Origin: Archangium violaceum
GTDB taxonomy: Bacteria > Myxococcota > Myxococcia > Myxococcales > Myxococcaceae
Assembly: GCF_016859125.1 (NCBI RefSeq)
Contig: NZ_CP069338.1
Coordinates: 1-64,000, forward strand
DNA length: 64,000 bases
Direction: 5' to 3'
The notes under the pieces were generated by a model that made no database searches, was not told the DNA's origin, and saw only the letters and a list, made by a program, of their open reading frames with translations. The position numbers and the translations under genes were made by a program. The first letter of the stretch is position 1. Every line of letters starts with the position of its first letter. Below, one piece after another: positions 27,055 to 35,839 of the stretch.

Positions 27055-28436
27055 AGCCCTCCCTGATCGCCGAGGTTGTCGAGCACTACCACCAACTCCT
27101 GATGGACGAGCACCTGGAGAGCACCCTGGAGGTGCTCGCCCGCCGGCTCGGGCGGGGGCAGCTCGTCTTCGACGGCCGCTCCGTCTGTGAGGTATTGCGT
27201 CCGCGCTTCATCGAGGCCCAGGTGCACGAGGACGCGTGGTACGCCTCCAGGCAGGTGATGAAGGGACTGGCGTCTCTCTACCGGCATGCCGCTCGGGATG
27301 GCGCGCTCCGCCGCACCCTGGGGCTGATGGCCGAGGAGGATGCGCTGGTCCGGATCGATGCCATGGGGCGGGTGCCCTGTGTCGTCAGCCGGCTGGATGG
27401 ACTGCTGGGGGAGGATGGCCAGCTCAAGTTCATCGAGCACAACACCACCCCGGGGGGCATCGTCTTCACGGATTCCCTCTCGGCGGCCTTCCAGGAGATG
27501 CCCATCATTCGGGTGATCGCGAACCGCTACGCGATGGCCGGTCCGAGCGCCCGCGCCGGATTGAGCCATGCCCTGCGCGAGCTGCGGGGCCTGCCGGGCA
27601 AGAACGGCTCGCGGAGCCTGACCGTCATTGGACTGACAGGGGGCGAGGGAGGATCCGAGCTCAAGAATCAATCCGAGGCGAGGATGCTCCTGAAGCAGGT
27701 GGCGGAGCAGGGCGTCCGCGTGACGACCGCCCGGCTCGACGAGGAATGGAGCCTGCGGGACGGCACGCTCTGGCGCGAGGGCGTCTCGGTGGAGCTCATC
27801 CTCTTCGCCTCTCGCGCGGCCGCGGAGTCCTTGCTGCGGGAGCACGGCTCCGACCATCCCATCGTGAAGGCGGTCCAGGGCGGCGCGGCTTTCGTCTTGA
27901 ATGGGATGTTCCGCTCCGCGCTCCTCTATTCCAAACAGCTCTTCGCGGCGCTGAGCGATCCCGCGTTCTCCTACCTCTTCGATGCGGACACGGCCACCGC
28001 CTTCCGCCGCTACATCCCCTGGACACGCATCGTGCGTGAGGGAAGGACCCCGTATGAGGGGCGGACGGTGGATCTCCTGCCCTTCGTCGCCGAGCACCGG
28101 GAGCGGTTCGTCCTGAAGCCGGGGCGCGGCTACGGCGGAGACGGCGTGGTGCTGGGCTGGAAGTGCACGTCCGAGCAATGGGCCCGCGCGCTCCAGCATT
28201 TCCTCGAGGAGCGGCCCGGGGTCGTGCAGGAGCGGGTGCACGTCCCCACGGAGGCCTATCCCGTCCTCCAGGAGGGCCGGCCCGTCTTCGAGGAGCACTA
28301 CGGGGATCTCAATCCCTATGTCTGGGGTGACTCACACGCGGAGGGCTATTGCGTGCGGGTGGCGCGCAATCCCTTGCTGAACATGAGCGCGGGCGAAGGC
28401 CAGATGGTGCCGCTGTTCGTCGTCGACCGCAGGTGA
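27051..28436 (+). CDS. Circularly permuted ATP-grasp-like ligase 2
   Basis: 461 residues. The ATG at 27051 overlaps the stop of the LanB-like gene (ATGA). Co-linear with ligase 1: VLRPRFIEA, VVSRLDGLLG, FIEHNTTPGG, AFVLNGMFRSALLYSKQLF, IPWTRIVREGRTPYEGR, and RFVLKPGRGYGGDGVVLG. Both keep the Gly-rich loop, so both may be active, perhaps as a heterodimer or on successive substrates. Translation coupling across the whole operon argues for one pathway. Confidence 0.75.
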   Translation: MKPSLIAEVVEHYHQLLMDEHLESTLEVLARRLGRGQLVFDGRSVCEVLRPRFIEAQVHEDAWYASRQVMKGLASLYRHAARDGALRRTLGLMAEEDALVRIDAMGRVPCVVSRLDGLLGEDGQLKFIEHNTTPGGIVFTDSLSAAFQEMPIIRVIANRYAMAGPSARAGLSHALRELRGLPGKNGSRSLTVIGLTGGEGGSELKNQSEARMLLKQVAEQGVRVTTARLDEEWSLRDGTLWREGVSVELILFASRAAAESLLREHGSDHPIVKAVQGGAAFVLNGMFRSALLYSKQLFAALSDPAFSYLFDADTATAFRRYIPWTRIVREGRTPYEGRTVDLLPFVAEHRERFVLKPGRGYGGDGVVLGWKCTSEQWARALQHFLEERPGVVQERVHVPTEAYPVLQEGRPVFEEHYGDLNPYVWGDSHAEGYCVRVARNPLLNMSAGEGQMVPLFVVDRR

Positions 28437-28485
28437 TGCCAGGAGCAGTGCAAGCGATACGGAGCAAAGTCTTGGGAACCGGGGC

Positions 28486-29952
28486 TCAACGCCCGTTGCT
28501 CATGTCCTTGAAGTCCGCGGCCGACAGACCGTGCCGGCGCAGCAGCTCGTAGAAGTCGGTGCGGTTGCGCCCCGCCATGCGTGCCGCGGCGCTCACGTTC
28601 CCTCCGCAGCGACGCAGGGCCTCGATCAGGTAGTCGCGCTCGAAGGCGTCACGCGCCTCGCGGAGGGTGGGCAGCGGGGCCTCGGTCCCGAGCAATCGGG
28701 GAGTGCTGGCACCGGGTGCGCTCTCCTCCGCCGATGGGTGCTCGGAGCGAGGGGACGGCTGCACGAGGTGGATCAAATGCTCCGCCCGCAGCTCCTCGGA
28801 GGCCGCCAGCAGGACGGCTGCCTCCATCACGTTGAGCAGCTCGCGCACGTTGCCCGGCCACGAGTAGTCCCGCAGAATCTGGAGGGCATCCGCGCTCAGG
28901 CGCGGCACCCGCATCCCGTTGTGTGCCGCGGCCCGCTCCAGGAAGAGCTGGGCCAGCAGCGGAATATCCTCCGGGCGCTCGCGCAACGACGGCATGGTGA
29001 TCGGCACCACGCACAGCCGGTAGTAGAGATCCTCGCGGAAGCGCCGCACCTCCACCTCCTCGCGGAGATCCCGGTTGGTGGCCGCCACCACCCGCACGTC
29101 CGCCTCCTCCTCGGTGCTCGAGCCCACCCGGGTGTAGCGCCGCTCCTGCAACACCCGCAGCAGCTTCACCTGCACGCTGGGAGGCGCCTCCCCCACCTCG
29201 TCGAGGAAGAGCGTCCCGCCCCGAGCGGCCCCGAAGAGCCCCTCGCGCGACTGGGTGGCGCCGGTGAAGGCCCCCTTCACGTGGCCGAACAGCTCACTCT
29301 CCAGCAGCTCCGGAGGCAGCGCCCCGCAATTCACCGCGACGAAGGGCCCGTGCGCGCGACGGGAGAGCCCATGCAGCAACCGCGCGGCGAGCTCCTTGCC
29401 CGTGCCCGACTCGCCGAGCACCAATACCGTGGCATCCGACGGCGCCACCCGGGCGATGTGCGCACGCACCTGGGTGATGGCCGGACTTCCGCCAATCAGC
29501 CGCTCGCGAGGAACGCCGGCCACGATGCGGCGCAGGTCGTCCACCTCGCGTTGCAAGGTCGTGCGCTCGAGCGCGTGCACCAGCTTCTGCACCAGCTCGT
29601 GGTCCTGGAAGGGCTTGGTGAGGAAGCCATAGGCGCCCCGGCGCATGGCCTCCACCGCCGTCTCGATGGTCCCGTGCGCGGTGAGGATGACCACCGGCAG
29701 CTCCGGGATGCGCTCGCGCGCCAGGGCGAGAATCTCCAGGCCATCCGCGTCTCCCAACCGGAGGTCGAGCACCATCGCGTCGACCTCGCCGCGATCCACC
29801 CGCGCGAGCGCCTGCTGGCCCGTGGGGACGATCGACACCCGCATCCCCTGTGCCTCCAGGCGCAGGGAGATGAGCTCACACAGCTCGAGGTCATCATCCA
29901 CCACCAGCACGCGGTTGGCGGGAGAGGACAGGGGCTGGGAGGACGGGCTCAT
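28486..29952 (-). CDS. Sigma-54-dependent response regulator (NtrC family)
   Basis: 488 residues. A receiver domain (about 12-125) has the acidic DDD cluster, phospho-acceptor Asp63 ([11 protein letters not shown]) and Lys in FLTKPF. A sigma-54 AAA+ domain (about 150-390) has Walker A GESGTGKE, the GAFTGAT loop that contacts sigma-54, and LFLDEVGE. A Fis-type helix-turn-helix follows ([20 protein letters not shown]). It therefore activates sigma-54 promoters after phosphorylation. Its ATG overlaps the stop of the histidine kinase gene, which should be its partner. The order of domains resembles GlrR-type regulators. Confidence 0.92.
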   Translation of the reverse strand: MSPSSQPLSSPANRVLVVDDDLELCELISLRLEAQGMRVSIVPTGQQALARVDRGEVDAMVLDLRLGDADGLEILALARERIPELPVVILTAHGTIETAVEAMRRGAYGFLTKPFQDHELVQKLVHALERTTLQREVDDLRRIVAGVPRERLIGGSPAITQVRAHIARVAPSDATVLVLGESGTGKELAARLLHGLSRRAHGPFVAVNCGALPPELLESELFGHVKGAFTGATQSREGLFGAARGGTLFLDEVGEAPPSVQVKLLRVLQERRYTRVGSSTEEEADVRVVAATNRDLREEVEVRRFREDLYYRLCVVPITMPSLRERPEDIPLLAQLFLERAAAHNGMRVPRLSADALQILRDYSWPGNVRELLNVMEAAVLLAASEELRAEHLIHLVQPSPRSEHPSAEESAPGASTPRLLGTEAPLPTLREARDAFERDYLIEALRRCGGNVSAAARMAGRNRTDFYELLRRHGLSAADFKDMSNGR

Positions 29953-31484
29953 GCGGGGCTCCGGTCGGAGGGCGACAGAGACGGCGTCGCATCGGAAGAG
30001 TAGCGGGACGAGACGGGGCGATCGAGCGGGATCCAGACGGCGAAGGCCGCTCCCGGGCCAGGCTCGTCGAGGAGCGCCACCTCGCCTCCATGCATGCGCA
30101 TCATCTCGCGCGCCAACGGCAGGCCCAGGCCAATCCCGGGCGTGGAGGCGTTGTTGCCCACGGGCGAGGTGAAGAAGCGCTCGAAGAGCCGGTCGCGCTC
30201 CTCGGGCCGGACTCCCGGCCCCTCGTCGCGAACCACCACCCGGGCCCAGGAGGAGCCGGATGCGTCGTGTCCCGGAGGTCCCTCCTGGGTGACGGTGCGC
30301 ACCATCCGAACCTTCTGCCCCCGCGAGGAGACGCGGATGGCGTTGCCCAGGAGGTTGGCCACCGCGCGCTCGATGAGGGCGCCGTCGAGCAACGCGGGAG
30401 ACAACGCCCCCTCGGTCTTCAACTCCAGCTCGACCCCGGCCGCATCGGCCTCACTCCGCATGTCCTCCATCGCGCGGAGGAGCACGTCATCCAGCAGGCA
30501 GCCCGCCTCGCGCCGCAGGGCCTTTCCAGACTTCACGCGCGACATGTCGAGCAACGCGGACACCAGGCGGATCTCCCGCTCGCAGGCACTGCGGGCCAGC
30601 TCCACCACCCGCCGCTGCTGCTCATTGAGTGGACCGGTGGTGCCATCCGCCATCAGCCCGAGCGCGGTCCGCAGCCGCGTGAGCGGCGTCCGGAGATCGT
30701 GCGACACGGAGGCCACGAAGGCGTCCTTGAGCTGATCGATCTCCGCCAGGCGCGCGCGCGTCCGCTCCAGCTCGGAGGCCAGCTCCTGCACCTCGAGCGG
30801 CCCTCCCACCGGGGCGATGGGGTTGAAGTTCCCCTGTCCCACCTGCTGGGCCTGCGTGGAGAGCAACTCCAGGGGACGGGTCACCCCTCGCGCCATCCAA
30901 CGCGCCACGCCCCAGGCGGCCAGCACCGCCAGGGCGCCGAACACCAGCCCCACGCCAATCGCGGTGGCGCCAATGGCATAGGCCTCGGCTTCCCGCTCGA
31001 GGACCACCTCGTGAAGGGAGTGCACGATGGCGATCCACGCATCCGTGAGGCTCTCGTCCCAGGAGAGCCGCTTCTCACGCATCACGGGATCGAACAGGCG
31101 GGCGCAGGTGTTCTCCTCGATGACGTACCGGGCGTACGTGCGGTAGTGATCCGCCGTGCTCCGGATGCTCGGCTGGATGGACTCTCCGTGCTCGGCCAGC
31201 AGCGTCTCCAGCTGATGCAATGGCGCCAGCATGGAGCTCGCCACCCGTGGCCCCACGGTCGGGTCGCGCTCACAGGCCAGGATGGCGTGCCGAGCGGCGA
31301 CCTCGATGCCCCAGGCGGCCTGATGAACGGCCTCCTCTTCCTGAACCTTCCCCAGATGTTCCTCGCGGATCTCCGTGAGGAGGCTCGTCATACGAACCAG
31401 GGCCACCACGGCGAACGCGGCGGCACCAAGAAGGACGGCGGTGAGCAGGGCGTGGGAGATGAGCAGACGCTGAACGAGGCGCAT
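29949..31484 (-). CDS. Membrane sensor histidine kinase
   Basis: 511 residues from MRLVQRLLISHALL; longer frames upstream are antisense to the transporter and rejected. The first transmembrane helix is at 8-30, followed by a mostly helical periplasmic sensor of about 140 residues and a second helix near 180-200. Next come a HAMP segment (RWMARGVTRPLELLSTQAQQ), the H-box with His262 (VSHDLRTPLTRL), an N-box with LLGNAIRVS, G1 DEGPGV and G2 GIGLGLPLA. It is upstream of and coupled to the sigma-54 regulator. It is divergent from sulP, so anion status is a possible but unproven signal. Confidence 0.9.
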   Translation of the reverse strand: MRLVQRLLISHALLTAVLLGAAAFAVVALVRMTSLLTEIREEHLGKVQEEEAVHQAAWGIEVAARHAILACERDPTVGPRVASSMLAPLHQLETLLAEHGESIQPSIRSTADHYRTYARYVIEENTCARLFDPVMREKRLSWDESLTDAWIAIVHSLHEVVLEREAEAYAIGATAIGVGLVFGALAVLAAWGVARWMARGVTRPLELLSTQAQQVGQGNFNPIAPVGGPLEVQELASELERTRARLAEIDQLKDAFVASVSHDLRTPLTRLRTALGLMADGTTGPLNEQQRRVVELARSACEREIRLVSALLDMSRVKSGKALRREAGCLLDDVLLRAMEDMRSEADAAGVELELKTEGALSPALLDGALIERAVANLLGNAIRVSSRGQKVRMVRTVTQEGPPGHDASGSSWARVVVRDEGPGVRPEERDRLFERFFTSPVGNNASTPGIGLGLPLAREMMRMHGGEVALLDEPGPGAAFAVWIPLDRPVSSRYSSDATPSLSPSDRSPA

Positions 31485-31584
31485 GTCTTGTGCGGGCTCC
31501 GAGGAGCGCGTCCTAACGCGCTCCTCATGACCATGCACGCGTGAGTGTATCCGGTTGTTCACCTTCCAGTCGTAGCGTCGGCTG

Positions 31585-31604
31585 GAACAGACAGGTGTCT
31601 GTTC
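31585..31604. promoter_or_regulatory. Perfect palindrome in the kinase/SulP divergent promoter
   Basis: GAACAGACA-GG-TGTCTGTTC is a perfect 9-bp inverted repeat with a two-base centre. It is 101 bp after the kinase start and 97 bp before the sulP start. A second inverted repeat, TGTCGG/CCGACA at 31621-31638, follows. The arrangement suggests a dimeric repressor or activator site controlling one or both genes. Confidence 0.5.
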
Positions 31605-31700
31605 AACCCCCCAGGAGCGGTGTCGGCTCGCACCGACAGGGGGACACGTCCACAGAGGGGAAGGGGTGCGGCACGCGGCGTGAAGAGAGGCGTGGGCATC

Positions 31701-33410
31701 ATGCTCGAACAACACTCGCCTGGAGCCGCGGATCGCCTTCGCCTGCTGTGGCAGGACTGGAAGCAGATGGTGTCGCCCAAAACGCTCGGGCAGGATCTGT
31801 CCGGAGCCATCACGGTGGCGTGCGTGGCGCTTCCGCTCAATCTCGCGCTCGCGGTGGCCTCGGGGCTGCCAGCCAGCGTGGGCCTCATCAGTGGAGCAAT
31901 CGCCGGAGTCGTGGCCGGACTGTTGGGAGGTGCCCGCCTGCAGGTGACGGGGCCCGAGGCGGCGCTGGTGCCCATCGTGCTCCTCCTGGTTCAACGCCAT
32001 GGAATCGAAGGCATGGTCGTGGCCACCCTGCTCTGCGGGCTCCTCCAGATCATGCTCGGACTGATGCGGGTGGGCCGGCTGGCGAAGCTGCTCCCCGCAC
32101 CAGTGGTGCGTGGGTTCATGGCGGGTATCGGGTTGATCCTCCTCAACGTCCAGCTGCCCAGACTGCTGGGGTTGCCGAAGAGCACCGGCTCGCTCTCCTC
32201 GCTGCTCACCCAGGGAGGCGCATTGCCCGTGCACTGGGGTGGCCTCGCCCTCGGAGTGTTGGTGATTGTCTGCATGGTGGGCCTGCCCCGGGTGCAACGG
32301 CGGGTGCCCTCGGTGTTGGTGGGGCTCGTGGTCGCCACGGCGATTGGCGCACTGCTGGGTCCGGAGCTGGCGCGCGTGGGGAGCCTGCCCCCGGGACTGC
32401 CTCCGCCTCAGTTGCCCTCGCTGGAGGGAGTGGACTGGCGCGCGCTTCTTCCCGACGTCCTCTCGCTCGCCATCCTCGCGTCCCTGGGCTCGCTGATGTC
32501 GGCCAGCGCCATTGATCAGTTCCCCGGGTTCGAGAAGAACCAGACCGACCATGATCAGGAGCTGATGGCGCAGGGAATGGCGAACCTCGCGTCCTCGCTC
32601 TTCGGCGGCATGCCGGTGATGGGCGCCATCGTCCGCTCCTCGGTTGCCATCCAGGCGGGAGCCCGCACCCGCGCGGCGACCGTGCTCCATGCGATCCTGC
32701 TGCTCGGGGTGTGCCTCGTGGCCGGACAGCTCGTCGCTCGCGTGCCCATCGCCGCCCTGGCGGGCATCCTCGTGGTCGTCGGCGTGCGGTTGCTGGATCT
32801 GAAGGGAGTGCGCGCGCTGTGGGAGAAGGAGCGCCCCCAGGTGGCGGTGGTCGCGGTGACCGCGTCCGTCATCGCCTCGGTGGATCTCCTGCTCGGGCTC
32901 GGCGCGGGAGTGGCGCTCTCCATCGGGCTGGTCCTGATGAGGCGGCCTCGCACGGAGGTCCAGACGCGCATCCTGCGGTTGGATGGACGCCCCTACTTCC
33001 GCAGCCTGGGCGCGGCCGCCGCCGGGCAGGATGATCGGCCGCCGCTCCAGCGCATCCGCGTCCGCGGGCCGCTCGACTTCCTCTCCCCGGGCGTCCTCAA
33101 TACGGCGCTCGCCAATCATCCCTCCCCGAGGTACCTCGTGCTCGATCTCTCCGCGGTGCCCTACATGGACGCGACGGGCCTTCAGGCCGTGTTGGATCTC
33201 CGGGAGAGCGTCGTCGTACGCGAGGGGATGGTCGTCGTGGTCGCCCGGAACGAGGTGGCCAAGATGATCGAGCAGGGGGGATTCCCTCGGAACACTCCGT
33301 CGGCCAGCCTGGTGCCCTCGTATGACGAGGCGCTCGAGCACATCGCCCGGAGTCACAAGGACACCGTTCCCACGGGAGCGCATGGGGAGCCGCCGCCCGT
33401 CAATGCCTGA
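31701..33410 (+). CDS. SulP family inorganic anion transporter with STAS domain
   Basis: 569 residues from the ATG at 31701. The N-terminal 400 residues have about 10-12 hydrophobic segments. SulP features include AITVACVALPLNLALAVASG, a Gly-rich GLISGAIAGVVAGLLGG, and ASAIDQFPGFEKNQ. The C-terminal 130 residues are a STAS domain with YLVLDLSAVPYMDATGLQAV. It is predicted to import sulfate, bicarbonate or a related anion across the inner membrane. It stands divergent to the two-component system with palindromes between, so it may be under that system's control. Substrate is not decidable from sequence. Confidence 0.9.
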   Translation: MLEQHSPGAADRLRLLWQDWKQMVSPKTLGQDLSGAITVACVALPLNLALAVASGLPASVGLISGAIAGVVAGLLGGARLQVTGPEAALVPIVLLLVQRHGIEGMVVATLLCGLLQIMLGLMRVGRLAKLLPAPVVRGFMAGIGLILLNVQLPRLLGLPKSTGSLSSLLTQGGALPVHWGGLALGVLVIVCMVGLPRVQRRVPSVLVGLVVATAIGALLGPELARVGSLPPGLPPPQLPSLEGVDWRALLPDVLSLAILASLGSLMSASAIDQFPGFEKNQTDHDQELMAQGMANLASSLFGGMPVMGAIVRSSVAIQAGARTRAATVLHAILLLGVCLVAGQLVARVPIAALAGILVVVGVRLLDLKGVRALWEKERPQVAVVAVTASVIASVDLLLGLGAGVALSIGLVLMRRPRTEVQTRILRLDGRPYFRSLGAAAAGQDDRPPLQRIRVRGPLDFLSPGVLNTALANHPSPRYLVLDLSAVPYMDATGLQAVLDLRESVVVREGMVVVVARNEVAKMIEQGGFPRNTPSASLVPSYDEALEHIARSHKDTVPTGAHGEPPPVNA

Positions 33411-33455
33411 GCTCCAGTGCCGGATGGGGCAGGCTCACATCTCCAACCACTGCCA

Positions 33456-33488
33456 CCCGATTCACGACCCCTTTCCTCGTGAATCGGG
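33456..33488. terminator. Strong hairpin between convergent genes
   Basis: CCCGATTCACGA (33456-33467) and TCGTGAATCGGG (33477-33488) form a perfect 12-bp stem with a nine-base loop, 45 bp after the sulP stop. It also overlaps the last codons of the minus-strand gene. No T-run follows on either side, so it may be a bidirectional Rho-independent-like or mRNA-stabilising structure. Confidence 0.6.
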
Positions 33489-33797
33489 CTGGTTGCCCTG
33501 GAAAGACGGAAGCGTGCCATCCAAGCGTTTCCGAAGACGCGCAATGGCCTTCAGATGATAAGGCCAATGTGAGGCCATCAAGGAAACGACCTCCTCCACG
33601 TCGACGCGTGACAAGTCTCCACCGTCGAAGGCCTTCTCCAGGAGCGACTCGATCCGGAGGAAGTCCCTGAGAACGTCGGCGATATGAAACGACAACTCAT
33701 CACGCACCTTGGCGTCGGGGACTGAGTGGACCATGGCCCGGTCCAGGACTGAAGTCAGGATTCGCGCTCGCTCAGGATCGATCATCGGTTTTCCCAT
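33462..33797 (-). CDS. Hypothetical helical protein
   Basis: 111 residues from the ATG at 33797; the in-frame ATG at 33785 (MIDPERARIL) is equally plausible. Charged and almost wholly helical by pattern, with no signal peptide. The C-terminal PDSRGKGS is encoded by the hairpin, so the natural end may have been changed by that repeat. Last gene of a minus-strand group with 33866 and 34317. No family recognised. Confidence 0.5.
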   Translation of the reverse strand: MGKPMIDPERARILTSVLDRAMVHSVPDAKVRDELSFHIADVLRDFLRIESLLEKAFDGGDLSRVDVEEVVSLMASHWPYHLKAIARLRKRLDGTLPSFQGNQPDSRGKGS

Positions 33798-33865
33798 CGA
33801 CTGAATGCATCCTCACCGTGCTACTCCAATCGGAGGTTGGCCTGCTCAGCCACACGCCGGTTGAC

Positions 33866-34306
33866 TCATCGGGACTGAAAAGCTCGCCACACCTTCGCTC
33901 GATTGATGATCGCGAGGACAACCAACCCGAGCCAGGCTGTCGCCGACCACAGACCCGCCTCCAGAATCAGCGCCACACTCCAACGAAACACCGAAGTGTC
34001 GAACGCGTCGAACTTCAAGAATCCGGGCATCTTGTTCGAGGCGAGGAGCAGTTGGACGGTATTCCTCAGAATCATCACCCATGCGCCGATCGCGACGATG
34101 TGAATCCCCCTCCGTGTCAGCATCCCACCACCCATGACACAGAGGGGCACCATCCCAAGAAGAACAGCCCACAGGAGGGGGGGGACAGCCCCCCCGCCTT
34201 TCACAATGGGCACAACAACCGTGCTGTACCCCAGATAGGCGACCAGCACGCCGACACTGGCCACTCCACAAGCACCCACGAGAGATGCCGCGCCATACGG
34301 TCTCAT
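33866..34306 (-). CDS. Small integral membrane protein
   Basis: 146 residues with about four hydrophobic segments: ASLVGACGVASVGVLVAYLG, PPLLWAVLLGMVPLCVMGGG, IHIVAIGAWVMIL and WLGLVVLAIINRA. The C-terminus is basic, probably cytoplasmic. It starts 10 bp after the upstream gene, so the two are co-transcribed. Function unknown. Confidence 0.6.
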   Translation of the reverse strand: MRPYGAASLVGACGVASVGVLVAYLGYSTVVVPIVKGGGAVPPLLWAVLLGMVPLCVMGGGMLTRRGIHIVAIGAWVMILRNTVQLLLASNKMPGFLKFDAFDTSVFRWSVALILEAGLWSATAWLGLVVLAIINRAKVWRAFQSR

Positions 34307-34316
34307 GTTTTCTCCC

Positions 34317-34694
34317 TCACCTGTTCACGGCGTAGACCGTGACCAGCAAATCCGCCTTGATTCGAAGCAGGGAGGCCATGGCATCGAGCGAGACCGGGAA
34401 CAGAGCCTGATGCGGCTGTTCGCCCGCCTGGATTCCAACGTTCATGGTTCGCGCATCGCACGAATCCCAGAGCGCCCGGGCCTCCGGTGGAAGGCTCTCG
34501 ACCAGTTGGACCAACCAGAGGAGCGCCTCGTCCACGGACCGCGGCTGCTCCTTGTGCTCCAGAGTCGCCTCCGTGTCGTTCAACCTCATGACGAGGGTGG
34601 AGGGTTCGAGCTCCCGGACCAGGTTCCGGACGCCCGAAGAACAACGTAGGTCAAGATCCACATTCAGGAACTGAGTCGTCTCTCGCTCAACCAT
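34317..34694 (-). CDS. DUF4279-like hypothetical protein
   Basis: 125 residues from the ATG at 34694. The pattern of an early VRELEPSTLVMRL strand, a central helix (LLWLVQLVESLPPEARALWD) and a late LDAMASLLRIKADLLVTVYA resembles DUF4279 proteins. Some DUF4279 proteins sit beside toxins as immunity-like genes. No toxin is visible here; the next gene is a small membrane protein. Family call is tentative. Confidence 0.45.
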   Translation of the reverse strand: MVERETTQFLNVDLDLRCSSGVRNLVRELEPSTLVMRLNDTEATLEHKEQPRSVDEALLWLVQLVESLPPEARALWDSCDARTMNVGIQAGEQPHQALFPVSLDAMASLLRIKADLLVTVYAVNR

Positions 34695-34810
34695 GACCGC
34701 CCCCCCCTGCTTCAGTGTTGGGGCCAGTCTAGCGTCGTGGCCCTGCTGCGCACTCCCGAAGGGGAGGGGGGGCCGGTTTTCCCAGGTGCCCCGTGCGCTA
34801 GGATGGGCCC

Positions 34811-35839
34811 GTGGCATTGATCGAAGCCCATCAGCTCACCCGCTCCTTCCGGATCCCCGTCAAATCCCCCGGCTTCCTCGGGGCGGTCCGGCACCTGCTG
34901 CGCCCCCACTACACCGAGCGCATCGCGGTGGACCGGGTCGACCTGCGTGTCGAGGCCGGCGAGAGCATCGCGTACGTCGGTCCCAACGGCGCCGGCAAGT
35001 CCACCACGCTCAAGATGCTCACCGGCATCCTCGCCCCCACCAGCGGTCAGGTCCGGGTTCGCGGGTTGGATCCCCACCGCGAGCGCGTCGCCAATGCCCG
35101 CAGCATCGGCGTGGTGTTCGGTCAGCGCTCCCACCTCTGGTGGGATCTCCCCATCCAGGAGTCGCTCCGGCTCCTCGGTGACATCTACGAGGTACCTCGC
35201 GAGCGCTTCACCCGCGGTCTGGATGAGCTCGTCGCCTTGCTGGAGCTCGGAGACCTGCTCGCCCGGCCCGCGCGCCAGCTCTCCCTGGGGCAGCGCATGC
35301 GCTGCGAGCTCGCCGCCGCGTTGCTCCACGGCCCGGAGCTCCTCTACCTGGACGAGCCCACCCTCGGTCTCGACGTGGCGGTCAAGGAGCGCGTCCGCGG
35401 CTTCATCCGCCACATCAACCGCGAGCGCGGTGTCACGGTGATGCTCACCTCGCATGACCTCGGGGATATCGAGGATCTCTGTGAGCGCATGGTGATGATC
35501 GACGGCGGCCGCATCATCTTCGACGGGCCCCTGCGCGCCATGAAGGAGCGCTTCGGCCGCACGTGCGCCATCCATCTGGCCCTGCGCGGACAGCCGCTGG
35601 ATGCGCTCGCGATCGCGCGACAGGCCCTGCCCGAGCTCGCCGCCAGCTGCAGCACCCAGCCCGAGCAGCACCAGCTCGTGGTCCAGTTCGACATGGCCCA
35701 GGCCCCGGTCGGCACCGTGGTCGGCCGCCTGCTCGCCTCGCTCCCGGTCCAGGATCTCCGCATCCAGGAGCCCAGCATCGACTCCATCCTCCGCGAACTC
35801 TACGAGAACCGGCTCCAGCTCCAGGAACCCCCGCGATGA
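34811..35839 (+). CDS. ABC exporter ATP-binding protein
   Basis: 342 residues from GTG. Walker A GPNGAGKST near residue 58, Q-loop in VVFGQRSHLWW, signature LSLGQRMRCE, Walker B LLYLDEPTLG and the His switch in LTSHDLGD are all present. The C-terminal 90 residues form the extra domain common in ABC-2 exporters. It is coupled (ATGA) to two permeases downstream, giving a classic three-part ABC-2 exporter. It probably moves a hydrophobic or peptide product out of the cytoplasm and is the first gene of an operon that ends in two oxygenases. Confidence 0.9.
   Translation: MALIEAHQLTRSFRIPVKSPGFLGAVRHLLRPHYTERIAVDRVDLRVEAGESIAYVGPNGAGKSTTLKMLTGILAPTSGQVRVRGLDPHRERVANARSIGVVFGQRSHLWWDLPIQESLRLLGDIYEVPRERFTRGLDELVALLELGDLLARPARQLSLGQRMRCELAAALLHGPELLYLDEPTLGLDVAVKERVRGFIRHINRERGVTVMLTSHDLGDIEDLCERMVMIDGGRIIFDGPLRAMKERFGRTCAIHLALRGQPLDALAIARQALPELAASCSTQPEQHQLVVQFDMAQAPVGTVVGRLLASLPVQDLRIQEPSIDSILRELYENRLQLQEPPR

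Noticed and set aside
31485..33383. Extension of the histidine kinase frame upstream by 633 codons
   Set aside because: The extension is antisense to SulP; the kinase has a convincing first membrane helix right after the ATG at 31484.
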